NCBI GenBank assembly: GCA_016235045.1
Contig: JACRME010000004.1
Coordinates: forward strand, 372,001 to 436,000
Source of the DNA: Nitrosomonadales bacterium
GTDB lineage: Bacteria > Pseudomonadota > Gammaproteobacteria > Burkholderiales > Gallionellaceae
Reading direction: 5' to 3'
Length of the DNA stretch: 64,000 nt
Positions within the stretch are counted from its first letter, which is position 1, and each line of letters begins with the position of its first letter. The notes under the pieces are model-generated. The model did no database searches. It saw nothing but the letters and a program-made list of their open reading frames with translations, and was not told the origin of the DNA. The translations under genes and the position numbers were made by a program. Below are positions 26,017 to 36,039 of the stretch, piece by piece.

Positions 26017-27690
26017 CTATCTGGACATCTTGCTCATGCGGTCGCGGCTGCGCGCAATGTCGTCCGACCAGTCGCTGTCGCTGTCCACCACGGTCGGCTT
26101 CAGCAGGATGATCAGTTCTCGCTTTTCGGTAACCTTGCTGGTCTGGCCGAATACCGATTTCGGCAACACCGGCAAACCGGAATCGTCGTTGGTCTCGGCC
26201 TGGCGCATCAAACCGCCGATGGCAACAATCTGCCCGTCGCGCGCGCGCACCACGCTGTCGGTCTCGGAAATCGTGCTGGAAGGAACCGGTAGATTGAAAT
26301 TCCCGAACGTGCTTCCCAGACTGATGGTTTTGTTGACCGTTCCGACTTTGCTGACCGAGGGGTGTACGTGCAATACGATCTCGTTGTTCTCGTCGATCTT
26401 CGGCGTCACGTCCAGCATGATGCCGGAGAAAAATGCGGTGGTTTCCACCGTCGGCGCCGTGAACGTGGCCGATGTCGTGCCCGAAGCGCCGGTCACGCTG
26501 CCGCCGGTCACCTTGGTCACGAAGAATTCGTCCGTGCCCACTTTCAATACCGCCTTCTGGTTATTCAACGTCGCAATGCGCGGGCTGGACAGCACATGCA
26601 CATCGCCCTGCGTTTCCAGGAAATTCAGCAGTGCCGCGAAATTGCTGGTCTGGAAGGCCAGACCGAACAGCGTTCCGGCGGCGGCGCCTGTCGGCAAGGC
26701 GTTTGCCGCTGTCGCTACCAGATTCGTCCCGGGCGTCGAGGAGAGAATTTCGTTGGAGACGGCTCCGCCGAGCGTGGACAGGCTGGAACCGTTCGACAGT
26801 TGGCCGGAGGACAGGCCGCTGTTGGCGCCGTTCTTGAATATGGCCCAGTTCACGCCGGACTGGAACGATTCGTTCAGTTGCACTTCGACGATCTTGGCCT
26901 CCAGGATCACCTGGCGGTCGACGGATATCTGCGCCGCCTTGAGATAGGTCGCGACATTCCTCAACTCATCCGGCATGGCGCGCACCACGATCACGCCCGA
27001 CATCGGGCTGACCACCACGCTGCGCCCCTTTTCGCTGCCCACGATGGCCGTCAATGCCTTGATCAGGTCGTCCCAGAAATCGGAACTCGAGGTGGTCGTG
27101 ATGCGGGCGCTGTCGCGGTTGGTCTGGGTGTCCGCCGATTGCTGCCCGCCGGACGAACTGCTTTGCACCACGTCCGCCACCGACCCGGAAGCAACACGCA
27201 CCGACGACCTGCCGTCGCGCTGCCCGGTCAGGTAATTCACCTGGTACATGCGCGTCTGCAACGTCAGCGGCTGGATGTAGATACGGGCGCCGTCCACCTT
27301 GTAGTCGTATCCGTAAATCTCGCGTATCGCCTCCAGCGCGTCGAACACCGTCACATCTTTCAGGGTGAGCGAAATGTTCCCGCTGACTTCCGGATTCACC
27401 AGCACGCTGTAGCGCGTGCCGGAAACGATCGCCGTGAATACCTGTTTGGCCGGGGTGCTGTTGACCGACAGGTCGAACTTGGTTTCCGTCGGCTTGTCGT
27501 CGGCCTGGGCATTGGGCACGGCCAGCGGCGGCAACAGCGCCTGGTCCACCGCTTCCGGCTTGGCCGCCACGGGTGCGGCAACGGCGGCATCCATCTCCTG
27601 GTTGATCCTGTCTGCCGCGAGATTCTTGTTCCCGCTGCTGGCGCAGGCCGACAAAAGCAGCAACGCCGATAATCCCAATGCACGTTTCAT
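26017..27690 (-). CDS. mshL: MSHA secretin MshL
   Basis: 557 residues with a lipoprotein signal ending LLLLSAC. The N-terminal STN-like domain (about 85-140, NSTPAKQVFTAIVSG…SVLVNPEVSGNISL) is followed by N-domains and the secretin C-terminal domain with VEVQLNESFQSG and VHVLSSPRIATLNNQKA. A Ser/Gly-rich loop (about 300-330) and a Thr/Ser-rich loop near 405 are typical of the barrel gate. It forms the outer membrane pore for the pilus. It overlaps mshK by ATGA. Confidence 0.93.
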   Translation of the reverse strand: MKRALGLSALLLLSACASSGNKNLAADRINQEMDAAVAAPVAAKPEAVDQALLPPLAVPNAQADDKPTETKFDLSVNSTPAKQVFTAIVSGTRYSVLVNPEVSGNISLTLKDVTVFDALEAIREIYGYDYKVDGARIYIQPLTLQTRMYQVNYLTGQRDGRSSVRVASGSVADVVQSSSSGGQQSADTQTNRDSARITTTSSSDFWDDLIKALTAIVGSEKGRSVVVSPMSGVIVVRAMPDELRNVATYLKAAQISVDRQVILEAKIVEVQLNESFQSGVNWAIFKNGANSGLSSGQLSNGSSLSTLGGAVSNEILSSTPGTNLVATAANALPTGAAAGTLFGLAFQTSNFAALLNFLETQGDVHVLSSPRIATLNNQKAVLKVGTDEFFVTKVTGGSVTGASGTTSATFTAPTVETTAFFSGIMLDVTPKIDENNEIVLHVHPSVSKVGTVNKTISLGSTFGNFNLPVPSSTISETDSVVRARDGQIVAIGGLMRQAETNDDSGLPVLPKSVFGQTSKVTEKRELIILLKPTVVDSDSDWSDDIARSRDRMSKMSR

Positions 27691-28109
27691 TTGATTCCTC
27701 CTGCAGCGCTTTCCGGCAAGTTCGGTTGCCCGGATGCATTTTTATGCACGGCGCTCTCCTGCTGCGCCGTCCCGTTTTTTTTCATGATCACTTTGGGGAA
27801 CAGCTCCACCACGCGCCGTCCCTGGGAATTCTGGAGCACCACACTGCTTTCGCGCACTTCGACCAGCCTGGAATCGCCCGCTTTGCCGCCCAGAGCCACC
27901 GTTTCGCCGTTGATGATCGCCGCCCGGTACTGCGGCGAGATAATGACGGACTGCAATCCGCGCGACACCGCATCGTCGGGCACCGCGTCCGCCGCCCCGC
28001 CCGTGCCGCTGCTGTCGAGGTCGATGGAAGGCCGCGTCGGATCCGGCAACGGCTCTGCCGCCGCGAGTTGCGGCACACACAGCAGCAAGACTGCCAGCAG
28101 CATTTTCAT
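27687..28109 (-). CDS. mshK: MSHA biogenesis protein MshK
   Basis: 140 residues from the ATG at 28109, which overlaps the mshJ stop (ATGA); a second in-frame ATG 12 bases upstream is possible. Signal peptide to about residue 18, then PDPTRPS, the hallmark of PilP/GspC-like periplasmic proteins, and QSVIISPQYRAAIINGETVALGGKAGDSRLV-type beta structure. It should link the inner-membrane complex to the secretin, like PilP. Confidence 0.8.
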   Translation of the reverse strand: MKMLLAVLLLCVPQLAAAEPLPDPTRPSIDLDSSGTGGAADAVPDDAVSRGLQSVIISPQYRAAIINGETVALGGKAGDSRLVEVRESSVVLQNSQGRRVVELFPKVIMKKNGTAQQESAVHKNASGQPNLPESAAGGIK

Positions 28110-28801
28110 ACCTGTAACCATGTCTTATCCAGGCTCAGCGTGTAGAGCGTCAGCGTCAGTTCCACCGTGGGGTGCTTGATCACTTCCATTTTCGCGACGC
28201 CCCAGAACATCTGCGTGCGCAATCCCTCCAACGCGGTCAGGTACTGCAGCAGGTCGGCATAACTGCCGCGCACGGTGATCTGCACGCCGTGCTTGTATAT
28301 CTGCTTGTCCGATCCGATCGCCTCGACGGCGCTTTCAGCCTGTGCGGTTGCCGCATCGGCGGCAGGCTCGATCAGCAAGCTTGCCGGCAGGGTCTCCAGC
28401 GCCACCAGTTGCAAACGCCCATTCTTGTTGAGAACCTGCTCCAGCAATGCGGCCATTTTTTCCGGCGGCACCAATTTGTCGCGGCGCTCTTTCAGATAGG
28501 ACGCGCCCTCGTCGAGCTGCTGCCGCAAAACGCGGATGCGTTCGCGTTGCGGCGAATTGGCGTCTGCCTGCTTGGCCTGCAACAGGTTGGCGATCTGCGA
28601 CTGCACTTCCTTCATCTTTTCCTGTTGCTGCACGACCTGCGCGGAAAGTTTTTTCTGCCTGTCCAGCAACGGTTCGAGAAACAGCGCATTGATCAGCGAC
28701 ACCAGCAGGAACGCGGCCGCGAAAAAGATCAGCACGCGTTCGCGCAGGGACATGCCGTCCACTTTGGCGACGATCTTGTCGAGTTGTTCTTGCGCCGTCA
28801 T
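28106..28801 (-). CDS. mshJ: MSHA biogenesis protein MshJ (PilO-like)
   Basis: 231 residues from the ATG at 28801, which overlaps the previous stop (ATGA). One membrane helix (about 22-44) is followed by a coiled coil (50-115, rich in Q, K and E) and a ferredoxin-like C-terminal domain, the architecture of PilO/GspM. It forms the inner-membrane alignment complex with the PilN-like and MshI proteins. Confidence 0.85.
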   Translation of the reverse strand: MTAQEQLDKIVAKVDGMSLRERVLIFFAAAFLLVSLINALFLEPLLDRQKKLSAQVVQQQEKMKEVQSQIANLLQAKQADANSPQRERIRVLRQQLDEGASYLKERRDKLVPPEKMAALLEQVLNKNGRLQLVALETLPASLLIEPAADAATAQAESAVEAIGSDKQIYKHGVQITVRGSYADLLQYLTALEGLRTQMFWGVAKMEVIKHPTVELTLTLYTLSLDKTWLQV

Positions 28802-29427
28802 TTCTTCGCCTCTTCGGCAATCGCGCTCGAGCGCAGGGTGAATTCGACATAGCGCGGCACGAGCCGGTCGCCGTCCTTCTCCGGCTGCTGCATCTGCAGG
28901 GTCGAGAACGTCTTGCCGCGCATGACTTTCTCCCGGCCCAGGCGCTGGATATACGAAGGCACCAGTTGTGGATTCACCACCGCCCCGTTCAGGCTCATCT
29001 GCGTGCCGTCGCCGACGATATTGAACCCGGTGAGCCACAGCCCGTTGATCGATTGCCGCGCGAAAGCGCGCATGAATTCCGAATAGCCGTCGGTATTGCC
29101 GATGGCGCCGCTCTTCAGCAGGGTCAGCATTTCGTCCTGCAGCTTCGCCTGCGCTTCCAGTTGCTTCAATTCGTCCTCCAGCATCTGCGCCGACCGCTGC
29201 AACGAGAACTCGCCGGAAAATTTGGCCAGGCGCGCCTGCTCGGCGGTATAGCGTTTGCCCATTTCATCCGCCTGCTTCGACAGTTGCGCCACCTGGTACA
29301 CCGCATAGCCGTAGAACAATGCCGAACCCAGCGCGATCAAGCCCAATGCCTGCGCCATCGTAAACACAGAAAAATACTTTTTCTGTTTCAGGAAAATCGG
29401 GTTGAACAGATTGATCTGCTGGCTCAT
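28798..29427 (-). CDS. PilN-like MSHA biogenesis protein
   Basis: 209 residues from the ATG at 29427. It opens MSQQINLFNPIFLKQKKYFS, the PilN-type motif INL(F/Y)NP that binds the PilM groove, then one membrane helix (about 27-48), a coiled coil and a small globular domain. In Vibrio and Shewanella naming it corresponds to the second MshI-like gene. It overlaps both neighbours by ATGA. Confidence 0.85.
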   Translation of the reverse strand: MSQQINLFNPIFLKQKKYFSVFTMAQALGLIALGSALFYGYAVYQVAQLSKQADEMGKRYTAEQARLAKFSGEFSLQRSAQMLEDELKQLEAQAKLQDEMLTLLKSGAIGNTDGYSEFMRAFARQSINGLWLTGFNIVGDGTQMSLNGAVVNPQLVPSYIQRLGREKVMRGKTFSTLQMQQPEKDGDRLVPRYVEFTLRSSAIAEEAKK

Positions 29428-30380
29428 AGCGCCTTCTTTTCCTGACGCAATGCCGCGCCCAGGGCCGGCAGGGCGTGGCAAACGAATTCGCTGTCCGACA
29501 TTTCCGGCACCGCCACAATATCCATACCTTGCGCCAGATCCAGCATTTCCACCGGCAGGCCCAGGCTGTTCGCCAACATCTTGTCCAGCCCCAGCGTTTC
29601 CGGGGCGGCCAGCAGCAGGCGGCTGACCGGGATGTGGTGGAACTGGCGGTCGAAATAATCCAGTGAGCGCTGCAACTCCAGCTCGACGCGGTCCAGATAC
29701 TGCTGGCGCAGGTTCTCGTCCGCATCCTGCAACTGCCCCAGCGAAATATCGATGCGGCGCGCGAGAAACAACTCGCCGTCGCAGGTAATGGTGAGCAAAC
29801 AACCCTCGTCGCCGAGCGCCAGCATCGCCAGGCCGCGTCCCTCGATCTCGAACAGGGCGGCAATGTTGCGTTGCGCCATCTCGGGAATGTCGATCACGCT
29901 CAGGTCGACTTTGGCTTTTTCGAACAGACCGATACGTTTGCGTATCGTTTCATTGGAAGCGGCTACCGCGTACAGGGACTGCGGGCGGTCGCCGCCATAT
30001 TTGTTGATCGGTATCTGCAGCACGTCGATGGTGGCGTCGTCGATGTGGTAGCTCAGCGCATCCTTGATCTTCCAGCGGATCGCGGTCTTCAGTTCGTCGA
30101 CCGGAACATTCGGCGCGTCCACCATCATCATCTGGTATTCGTTGGCGGACAGCAGCGTGGTGAACCTGGCCTCGTCGGGCTGCGCGTCCTTGCGCGCCTT
30201 TTCCAGGGCGGACGCGGAAATCTCGGCCAGCGGATAGAAATTGCATTTCGTCACTTGCGGACGCAGCCCCACATACTTGGCCTGCGCGATATGCACCCCC
30301 CGCTGGCCGGTGACGACGGCGACCCACCCGCTGGCGCGGCGGCTTTGCTTGAATAGCTTGAAGAATTGGGGCATTTCCAT
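29424..30380 (-). CDS. mshI: MSHA biogenesis protein MshI (PilM-like)
   Basis: 318 residues without signal or helices; actin-like fold of PilM, with VDAPNVPVDELKTAIRWKIKDAL, DVLQIPINKY and VIDIPEMAQRNI. It should sit on the cytoplasmic face and bind the INLFNP peptide of the next protein. The stated ATG has no good ribosome site; a second ATG two codons on has GGAA next to it. First gene of the I-N block, with a 159-base gap from mshQ that carries a possible promoter. Confidence 0.87.
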   Translation of the reverse strand: MEMPQFFKLFKQSRRASGWVAVVTGQRGVHIAQAKYVGLRPQVTKCNFYPLAEISASALEKARKDAQPDEARFTTLLSANEYQMMMVDAPNVPVDELKTAIRWKIKDALSYHIDDATIDVLQIPINKYGGDRPQSLYAVAASNETIRKRIGLFEKAKVDLSVIDIPEMAQRNIAALFEIEGRGLAMLALGDEGCLLTITCDGELFLARRIDISLGQLQDADENLRQQYLDRVELELQRSLDYFDRQFHHIPVSRLLLAAPETLGLDKMLANSLGLPVEMLDLAQGMDIVAVPEMSDSEFVCHALPALGAALRQEKKAL

Positions 30381-30391
30381 AATTGGGGTGA

Positions 30392-30420
30392 ACTTAATTC
30401 ACTAACTCATTGCTGTCAAG
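30392..30420 (-). promoter_or_regulatory. Possible sigma-70 promoter before mshI
   Basis: Minus strand: a perfect -35 TTGACA (30415-30420), a 17-base spacer and a weak -10 TAAGTT (30392-30397). The start point would fall only a few bases before the mshI ATG, giving an almost leaderless message. The rest of the gap has a TGTCCG/CGGACA hairpin but no T-run. Confidence 0.3.
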
Positions 30421-30539
30421 GGGTTTTTTACCAACCGATGTCCGGCTTCGGACAGCGGCTGACAGCATTCCGACAAATAACGGCTAATCCGTGAAATCAA
30501 AAGACCCGAACCGGCGCTCCGCCTGTCAAAAACAGGACA

Positions 30540-33500
30540 TCAATAAGTCTCGCGCATATAGATGAATTGGTTCGCCCCCTTGTACACGCCGAAGGTCACG
30601 CGTCCGGCGACGCTCAGCAGGTAGGCGGGCGAACTCAGGCTGACATCGGCGCTGCCATTGACTCCGGGGCGGTTCAGCGTGAACGCCCTCACTCCGTTGG
30701 CGACCGTAACCGCCCCGGCATTGAGTACGGTGACATTGGCGGCGGTCAGCGGATTTTTCACGATGTTCACCACCAGGTTCGTTCCAGTATTGAACGAAGT
30801 CACGCTATCGGCCGAGCAAATCGGCCAAGCCCCGGCCGCACTGTAGTATTGCACCGTCGCCGTAACCGGCAGCGGCAACTGCTCCGAGCCGTAAGCGTTG
30901 GACACCTTGAGGCGTCCGCTCACCACCTTGAGCCCGCCTTCCACCGAATCGGTCGCGACGGTGCGCAACGAAGTCGTCTCGCCATCCGTCGCCCGCACAA
31001 ACACATCGGTCGGTACGGTGGGGGTGGTGGTGAAAGTGAATACCGGCGTACCGAGCGTACCGACACCGGCTGCAAATACAGTCGACGCCATCGGCGTCCC
31101 GGCGGAGATTGCGCCCGCGCCATTGGCTGCGCCGCCGATTGAATCGACTGCGCTCAAGGTCACGTCCCTGGCGAAATTGTTGGCAGGCGTCGCCGAGTAA
31201 GTGTAATTCTGCGTTACCCCGCCCGCCAAGTTCCTGGCGGTCACCTCTACCGTGAAGGCTTGCCCGGAATACGCCAGCCAGCCGCCGCCGGGGCATGCGG
31301 TGGCAAACGTCAGCGCGCCGCATGTCATCGGCGCCGTCGTTACCACCGTGTCGAAGTGGTCCGGATAGAACCGCCCCACGTTGCCGCTCGCGGTGCCGGT
31401 CACATTGCCTGCGCCCAGATAATCGCCGTCGCCCACACTGGGGGTCAGCGTGATGATGCCCACCTCGCCCCACGTGAAGGTCGTGCCGCAAGCCACTCCG
31501 GCGGTTCCCGCACCGCCCGCACAATCAAGCCCGAAATTGCCGAAAGTGCCGGACAGCGCCGGATTCTGGGTCAATCCCAGGCCCGCCGCCAGGGATTGCG
31601 TCAGCTGCACGCTTTCCGCGGTCGTCTCGTTTCCGTAGTTGGGGGTGGTATTGCCGAGGCTGTTCACCGCCCTGACCGTTACGCTGAACGCTTCGCCCGC
31701 CTTGACGAATGCCGCCCCTGTCGCATCGGCTGCGGCGGGATTGGCAAAGTTGTCGCTGGTGCGCCGGATCGCCGACAGCACGAAACCGGCCGGTCTCACC
31801 ACGAACTGGCCGCTCGTGCCGGTCTGCGTCGTATCCGCACTGTTGCGCACGTGAAGCTCCACCAGCCCGACATCGGCATAGTTGAAAGCGAATGGGCCGA
31901 CGCTGGTGGTGTTCGCCAGGAAAGTCACATTCCCCCCGGTCGACCATGCGGTTGGAGCGGCGCCGTTCGACGTGCAGACAGGCAACGCGCTCCCCGCCGC
32001 CGAGAAGGTGGCACTCACCCCCGCGTTGTTCGCAGGATTATGGCAAGACAGTCCGAATTCCAGGTTGACCGTGGTGTCGACGACATAACGCGAGGGTCGT
32101 TGCAGCGTATTCACCCGGGTGATGTACACGTTCGCAAAGTTCTGGCCAGCAATTTGGGGAGACCAGTTAATCAAACTACAGGTCTGCGACGGATCGCCAA
32201 AAGCGAGACCATGCACGCACGGGCCGTCGGTGAACGCAAAACCCGGCCTCAGGATGACGGTGTCGGTTGCAGTGTTGTTGGCCGAATTGCTGTCCGGCGC
32301 GGAGCCGGAAACCGTTGCGGTGTTGGTGAGCGTGCCCGATGCCCCGGCGTCGACCGCCGCGATCAGCGTGATCGCGGGCGCCGTCGCCCCGCCGTTCAGG
32401 GTGCCGACATAGCTGCAGGTGACATCCTGGCCGTTCGCCGAACAGGTCCAGTTCGTGCCCGAGGCAGATTGATAGCTCATTCCGGCCGGCAGGGTATCGA
32501 CCACGGAAATGGTGCCCGCCAGCGCACTCATGCCCGGATTGCTCACCGTCAGGGTATAGGTCGCATTCGCGCCCGGAATGATCGATCCGGTATGCGACTT
32601 GGCGATTGCCAGATCGACATTGGTCAGCGATGCACCGACGCAGACATCGTCCACATGCCAATAGTCGTTGTCGAACGCGCTGCCGTTGAGCATGCGGAAA
32701 CGCAGGCGGAAGCCGGTGTGCTGGGCATCGGCCGGGATGACATGACTGCCGTTGTAGATCGTACCCGCCACATCGGCGCCGAGATAAGTCGCCAGCGTGG
32801 TCCATGTCCCGGCGCTGTTGCGGTATTCGACCAGCAGATCCTCGTTGGCGTCGGGGTCGCGCACCGCCGTGGTGCCGCTCTTGATCCAGTAAGTGATGTT
32901 GCCGTTCACGCCAGTCATGTCGGTGCGCAGCGTCGATGCCACCACATAGCCCCAACGCATGTCGAGCTCGTGCGTGGCCGACAGGAAATCCGTGGTGTTC
33001 AGTCCGGCATCGCCGATGTTCACTGCGGGCGGCAATCCGGGCGCGCCTTCCGCCGAGATGCTCCAGCGCCCCAGGCCCGCCTCGAAGTTGTCGCAAAACG
33101 CGCCGACGTAACTGCTCTCCGGCGCATCGCGGATGATGACGTCGTCGATATGCCAGTAGTCGTAGCCGACGACGCCCGCCGCCCCGCCTCCGGTACCGCC
33201 ATTTGCATCCCCGCTGCCCGCGGGCTGGTAGTAACGCAGTTTGAAGTTCGCGTGCATCGCGTTCGCCGGCAACTGGATCACCGGGGTGAACACCTGGCCC
33301 TGCATGACCCCGGTGGGATATTGCGCCAGCACCTTCCAGGTGCCGTCATTGGCGAAATACTGCACCAGATAATCCTCGCCCGCCGCTTCCGGGTATTCGC
33401 TGAACGAGTCGCCGCCGCGCCGCATCCAGAAACTGAGCAGGGCGGACGGATAACTCGACAGGTCGATGGTGCGGCTGTCCACCGAGACGATGCTCCAACG

Positions 33501-35561
33501 CGTGAACATCGAGCGCGTCGGATTGGCCCGGTTGGTCGTGGCGTTGAACGGCGGAATATCGGTGTCGATGCCGGCGCACCCGGTATTGCCCGCCACCCCG
33601 GCGCAGTCCGCAGCAGGCCCCGGCGTGATGGTCCAGCCGTTCCCCACCGCACCCGGATTGGCGCGTTCGAAATCGTCGCAGAAGATGTATGTCCCGCTGC
33701 AGACCGGCACCTCGATGGTATAGACCTGCCCGGTGAAGTTGCCGTTGTTCGCACCCGCCCCGCCCAGCGCGACGCCGCCGATGATAATCGTATCGTTGTC
33801 CACCAGATTCAGGCCCAGCGTGCCGGTCGCACCAGTGCCGGTGTTCGCCGTGACCGTCCATACCCTGCCGCTGCCGGTCACGCCGGTGATGGTGGCGCCG
33901 GTCGCGGAGCCACCCATCGCCAGTTGGAAATCGGAAGCGTCCACGCCCGTCGCATTGCCGCTGAACAGCACATCCCACGACACCGAAGTATTGGCCGCCG
34001 TGGGATTGGAACTCACGCGGTCTATCGAAGCGACCCAAGGGGTGGCCGGGGTGTAGTTGACGGTGATCGGCATGTGGTCCACGTTGACCGTGAAGGTGCC
34101 GCCGTTGGTGCCGTTCTTGTAAGCTGCCAGCGCCGCGCCAAAATTGGCACTGTTGATGTCTGCCGCTGTCCAGCCCAGCCCCCACAGATCGGCCGCGCCG
34201 CCGTGCGCTTCAACGGTATCGGTAATGGGCCAGGTGGTTGCCGTCGAGCGATCGGTTGCGCCGATCGCGCCGGCCCTGACGATGCGCATGGCAAGGTCGC
34301 GTATCGGGGAATTCGCGCCGGTCGCGCTGCGCTCGACGTTCACCGTGATGCCGTTGATGGTGGCACCGGCCGGTATCGCGAAACCGTAGCCCGTGCATTC
34401 CAGATAGTGGCTCTGCTGGTTATCGCCCAGCGTGGTCGTCGCGTAGGTGTTGTCGCTGACATCGGCATCCAGTGTCGTCCATATCCTGCTGCCTATGCCC
34501 GCCACATCGACACACGCGCCGGGGCTGGCCGTGACCGAAGCGCCGGTCGGGCAGGCCAGCGTGGTGAAGGTCAGGTCGCCGCCGTTGGTCGTGCCGATCA
34601 CGTTCACCCCGACGCCGCGAAAATGATAGGTCGTGTTGCATTGCAGGCCGGATACGGTTGCAGACATGCCGGTCGCCCCCGAGCCCGCCAGCAGCGGGCT
34701 GACCGAGGCCGTGACCGTGCTGCCGTACGCGACTGTCAAACCGTACTGAAAAGTGACGGCGGTATCGGCCAGATTGTCGTTGACCGTGGCGTTCAGCAGC
34801 GCGCCGGTAGTCGTGATGGTTGTCGCCGCATCGGTGGTGACGGTGGGCACACTGGCGTAGGTGATGGTCACTTGGCCGCGCGCGCCCGCGCCGCCGTTGC
34901 GGTCAGTATTGTTTTCCGCGCAGGCGCCGCCGCCTCCACCGCCGGCAATGTTACCGGCATTGCCGTTGCCGCTGTTATTCCGTCCGGCACCGCCATCACC
35001 GCCCCCCGTCGCAGTGCCCGTTCCGGCCGTATTTCCAGCCGCATTGCCGCCCGCTCCGGTACTGCCCGCCCCGCCGCCGCCCGCGCCGCCGTTATTGCAA
35101 GCCCCACCCACCGAGCCATCCGAACCGCTGCCCCCCGCATACACGAGATCGCCCACCCCGCCGACGGCAGAACCGACACCGGCGACCCCGTTTATCGCAC
35201 CCGTTCCGCCCGCCCCGCCCCTGGCCACAACTGAAATTCCGGCAAAAGTGGAATCGCCGCCGGCAGCGCCGTCGCCCGTTCCGCCCGCGCCGCCCACACC
35301 GACCACGACAGCGTAAATATTACCGGGAACGACCGTGACTACCCTGTTCGCATATTGCCCGCCCGCACCGCCGCCACCCTTGGCCGGATTGCCCGTCGCC
35401 CCGCCACCGGCGCCGCCGCCCCCCCAAGCCTCGACCGTGGCCGATGTCACCCCTGCAGGCGCAGTCCAGTTGCCGTTGGCCGTGAATGTGGCCGTCGCTG
35501 CTTCTGCCGCACCGGCCAGCAGCGCCAATCCCAGAAACAGCAATTTAGTGTTTTGCTTCAT
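30540..35561 (-). CDS. mshQ: Giant MSHA tip protein MshQ-like, glycine-rich N-terminus
   Basis: 1673 residues from the ATG at 35561, because AAGGAG is 6 bases upstream of it and abuts the ATG two codons earlier. Signal peptide to about 21; a collagen-like Gly/Ala-rich domain (about 22-235); a fibronectin-like module (237-335); a beta-rich region to about 620; two Cys-paired jelly-roll repeats, each ending DYWHVDDVC or DYWHIDDVI (620-815, 815-980); a DUF11 module (983-1105, VDLAIAKSHTGSIIPG); then the MshQ C-terminal region (DUF6701-like) with SNAYGSEQLPLPVTATVQYY. It is probably an extracellular adhesin displayed by the pilus. The Gly-rich part is unusual in MshQ. Confidence 0.85.
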   Translation of the reverse strand: MKQNTKLLFLGLALLAGAAEAATATFTANGNWTAPAGVTSATVEAWGGGGAGGGATGNPAKGGGGAGGQYANRVVTVVPGNIYAVVVGVGGAGGTGDGAAGGDSTFAGISVVARGGAGGTGAINGVAGVGSAVGGVGDLVYAGGSGSDGSVGGACNNGGAGGGGAGSTGAGGNAAGNTAGTGTATGGGDGGAGRNNSGNGNAGNIAGGGGGGACAENNTDRNGGAGARGQVTITYASVPTVTTDAATTITTTGALLNATVNDNLADTAVTFQYGLTVAYGSTVTASVSPLLAGSGATGMSATVSGLQCNTTYHFRGVGVNVIGTTNGGDLTFTTLACPTGASVTASPGACVDVAGIGSRIWTTLDADVSDNTYATTTLGDNQQSHYLECTGYGFAIPAGATINGITVNVERSATGANSPIRDLAMRIVRAGAIGATDRSTATTWPITDTVEAHGGAADLWGLGWTAADINSANFGAALAAYKNGTNGGTFTVNVDHMPITVNYTPATPWVASIDRVSSNPTAANTSVSWDVLFSGNATGVDASDFQLAMGGSATGATITGVTGSGRVWTVTANTGTGATGTLGLNLVDNDTIIIGGVALGGAGANNGNFTGQVYTIEVPVCSGTYIFCDDFERANPGAVGNGWTITPGPAADCAGVAGNTGCAGIDTDIPPFNATTNRANPTRSMFTRWSIVSVDSRTIDLSSYPSALLSFWMRRGGDSFSEYPEAAGEDYLVQYFANDGTWKVLAQYPTGVMQGQVFTPVIQLPANAMHANFKLRYYQPAGSGDANGGTGGGAAGVVGYDYWHIDDVIIRDAPESSYVGAFCDNFEAGLGRWSISAEGAPGLPPAVNIGDAGLNTTDFLSATHELDMRWGYVVASTLRTDMTGVNGNITYWIKSGTTAVRDPDANEDLLVEYRNSAGTWTTLATYLGADVAGTIYNGSHVIPADAQHTGFRLRFRMLNGSAFDNDYWHVDDVCVGASLTNVDLAIAKSHTGSIIPGANATYTLTVSNPGMSALAGTISVVDTLPAGMSYQSASGTNWTCSANGQDVTCSYVGTLNGGATAPAITLIAAVDAGASGTLTNTATVSGSAPDSNSANNTATDTVILRPGFAFTDGPCVHGLAFGDPSQTCSLINWSPQIAGQNFANVYITRVNTLQRPSRYVVDTTVNLEFGLSCHNPANNAGVSATFSAAGSALPVCTSNGAAPTAWSTGGNVTFLANTTSVGPFAFNYADVGLVELHVRNSADTTQTGTSGQFVVRPAGFVLSAIRRTSDNFANPAAADATGAAFVKAGEAFSVTVRAVNSLGNTTPNYGNETTAESVQLTQSLAAGLGLTQNPALSGTFGNFGLDCAGGAGTAGVACGTTFTWGEVGIITLTPSVGDGDYLGAGNVTGTASGNVGRFYPDHFDTVVTTAPMTCGALTFATACPGGGWLAYSGQAFTVEVTARNLAGGVTQNYTYSATPANNFARDVTLSAVDSIGGAANGAGAISAGTPMASTVFAAGVGTLGTPVFTFTTTPTVPTDVFVRATDGETTSLRTVATDSVEGGLKVVSGRLKVSNAYGSEQLPLPVTATVQYYSAAGAWPICSADSVTSFNTGTNLVVNIVKNPLTAANVTVLNAGAVTVANGVRAFTLNRPGVNGSADVSLSSPAYLLSVAGRVTFGVYKGANQFIYMRETY

Positions 35562-35619
35562 CTTCATCTCCTTCGATCTTGATGCGCACTGCCAGCCCGC
35601 GTTACGCAGATCGAGTTCT

Positions 35620-36039
35620 TCAATTTGCGATGCTGACCTGTATCCGCCGCTCGACATAATCCGGCTGTCCGACGATGCCTTGCGTGGCAGTCGAAGTCAG
35701 ATCGTACACAGTCACCGTGCCCGTCGCTGTCCCCACCTCGCTGGCCGTGGTGGGCGCGCAGGTCACAGCCACAGCGAATCCGCTCAACGTGCCGGCAAGC
35801 GTTCCCGCAGGCAAAGGAGTCAACGCCACGCAAGCACCGGGGCCGCCGATCAAAACCGAATACGCACCCCACTCCACCCCCGCCCGTGCCGCCTGATACG
35901 CGCGCGCGCCCATCACATCCATGGCGGCGCTTTGTTGCTGGTTGACCGAGAATGTCGCCATCGCCAAGCCGAGAAAGGCCAACACCACCAGCAGGAAGAT
36001 GGCGGAAACGATGCTGAATCCTTTTTGCAGTGTCTTCAT
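35620..36039 (-). CDS. mshP: MSHA biogenesis protein MshP
   Basis: 139 residues. MKTLQKGFSIVSAIFLLVVLAFLG is a PilX-like N-terminus with a prepilin-type cleavage site after KG; the motif AYQAARAGVEWGAY is typical of PilX/MshP. It is a minor pseudopilin-like component that probably joins the tip complex with MshO and MshQ. It overlaps mshO by ATGA and lies 58 bases before mshQ. Confidence 0.87.
   Translation of the reverse strand: MKTLQKGFSIVSAIFLLVVLAFLGLAMATFSVNQQQSAAMDVMGARAYQAARAGVEWGAYSVLIGGPGACVALTPLPAGTLAGTLSGFAVAVTCAPTTASEVGTATGTVTVYDLTSTATQGIVGQPDYVERRIQVSIAN

Noticed and set aside
31260-35234. Open frame of 1324 codons on the plus strand opposite mshQ
   Set aside because: It is the antisense shadow of a GC-rich, glycine-rich gene. 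It has no ribosome site, signal or known domain, while the minus strand encodes recognisable modules.
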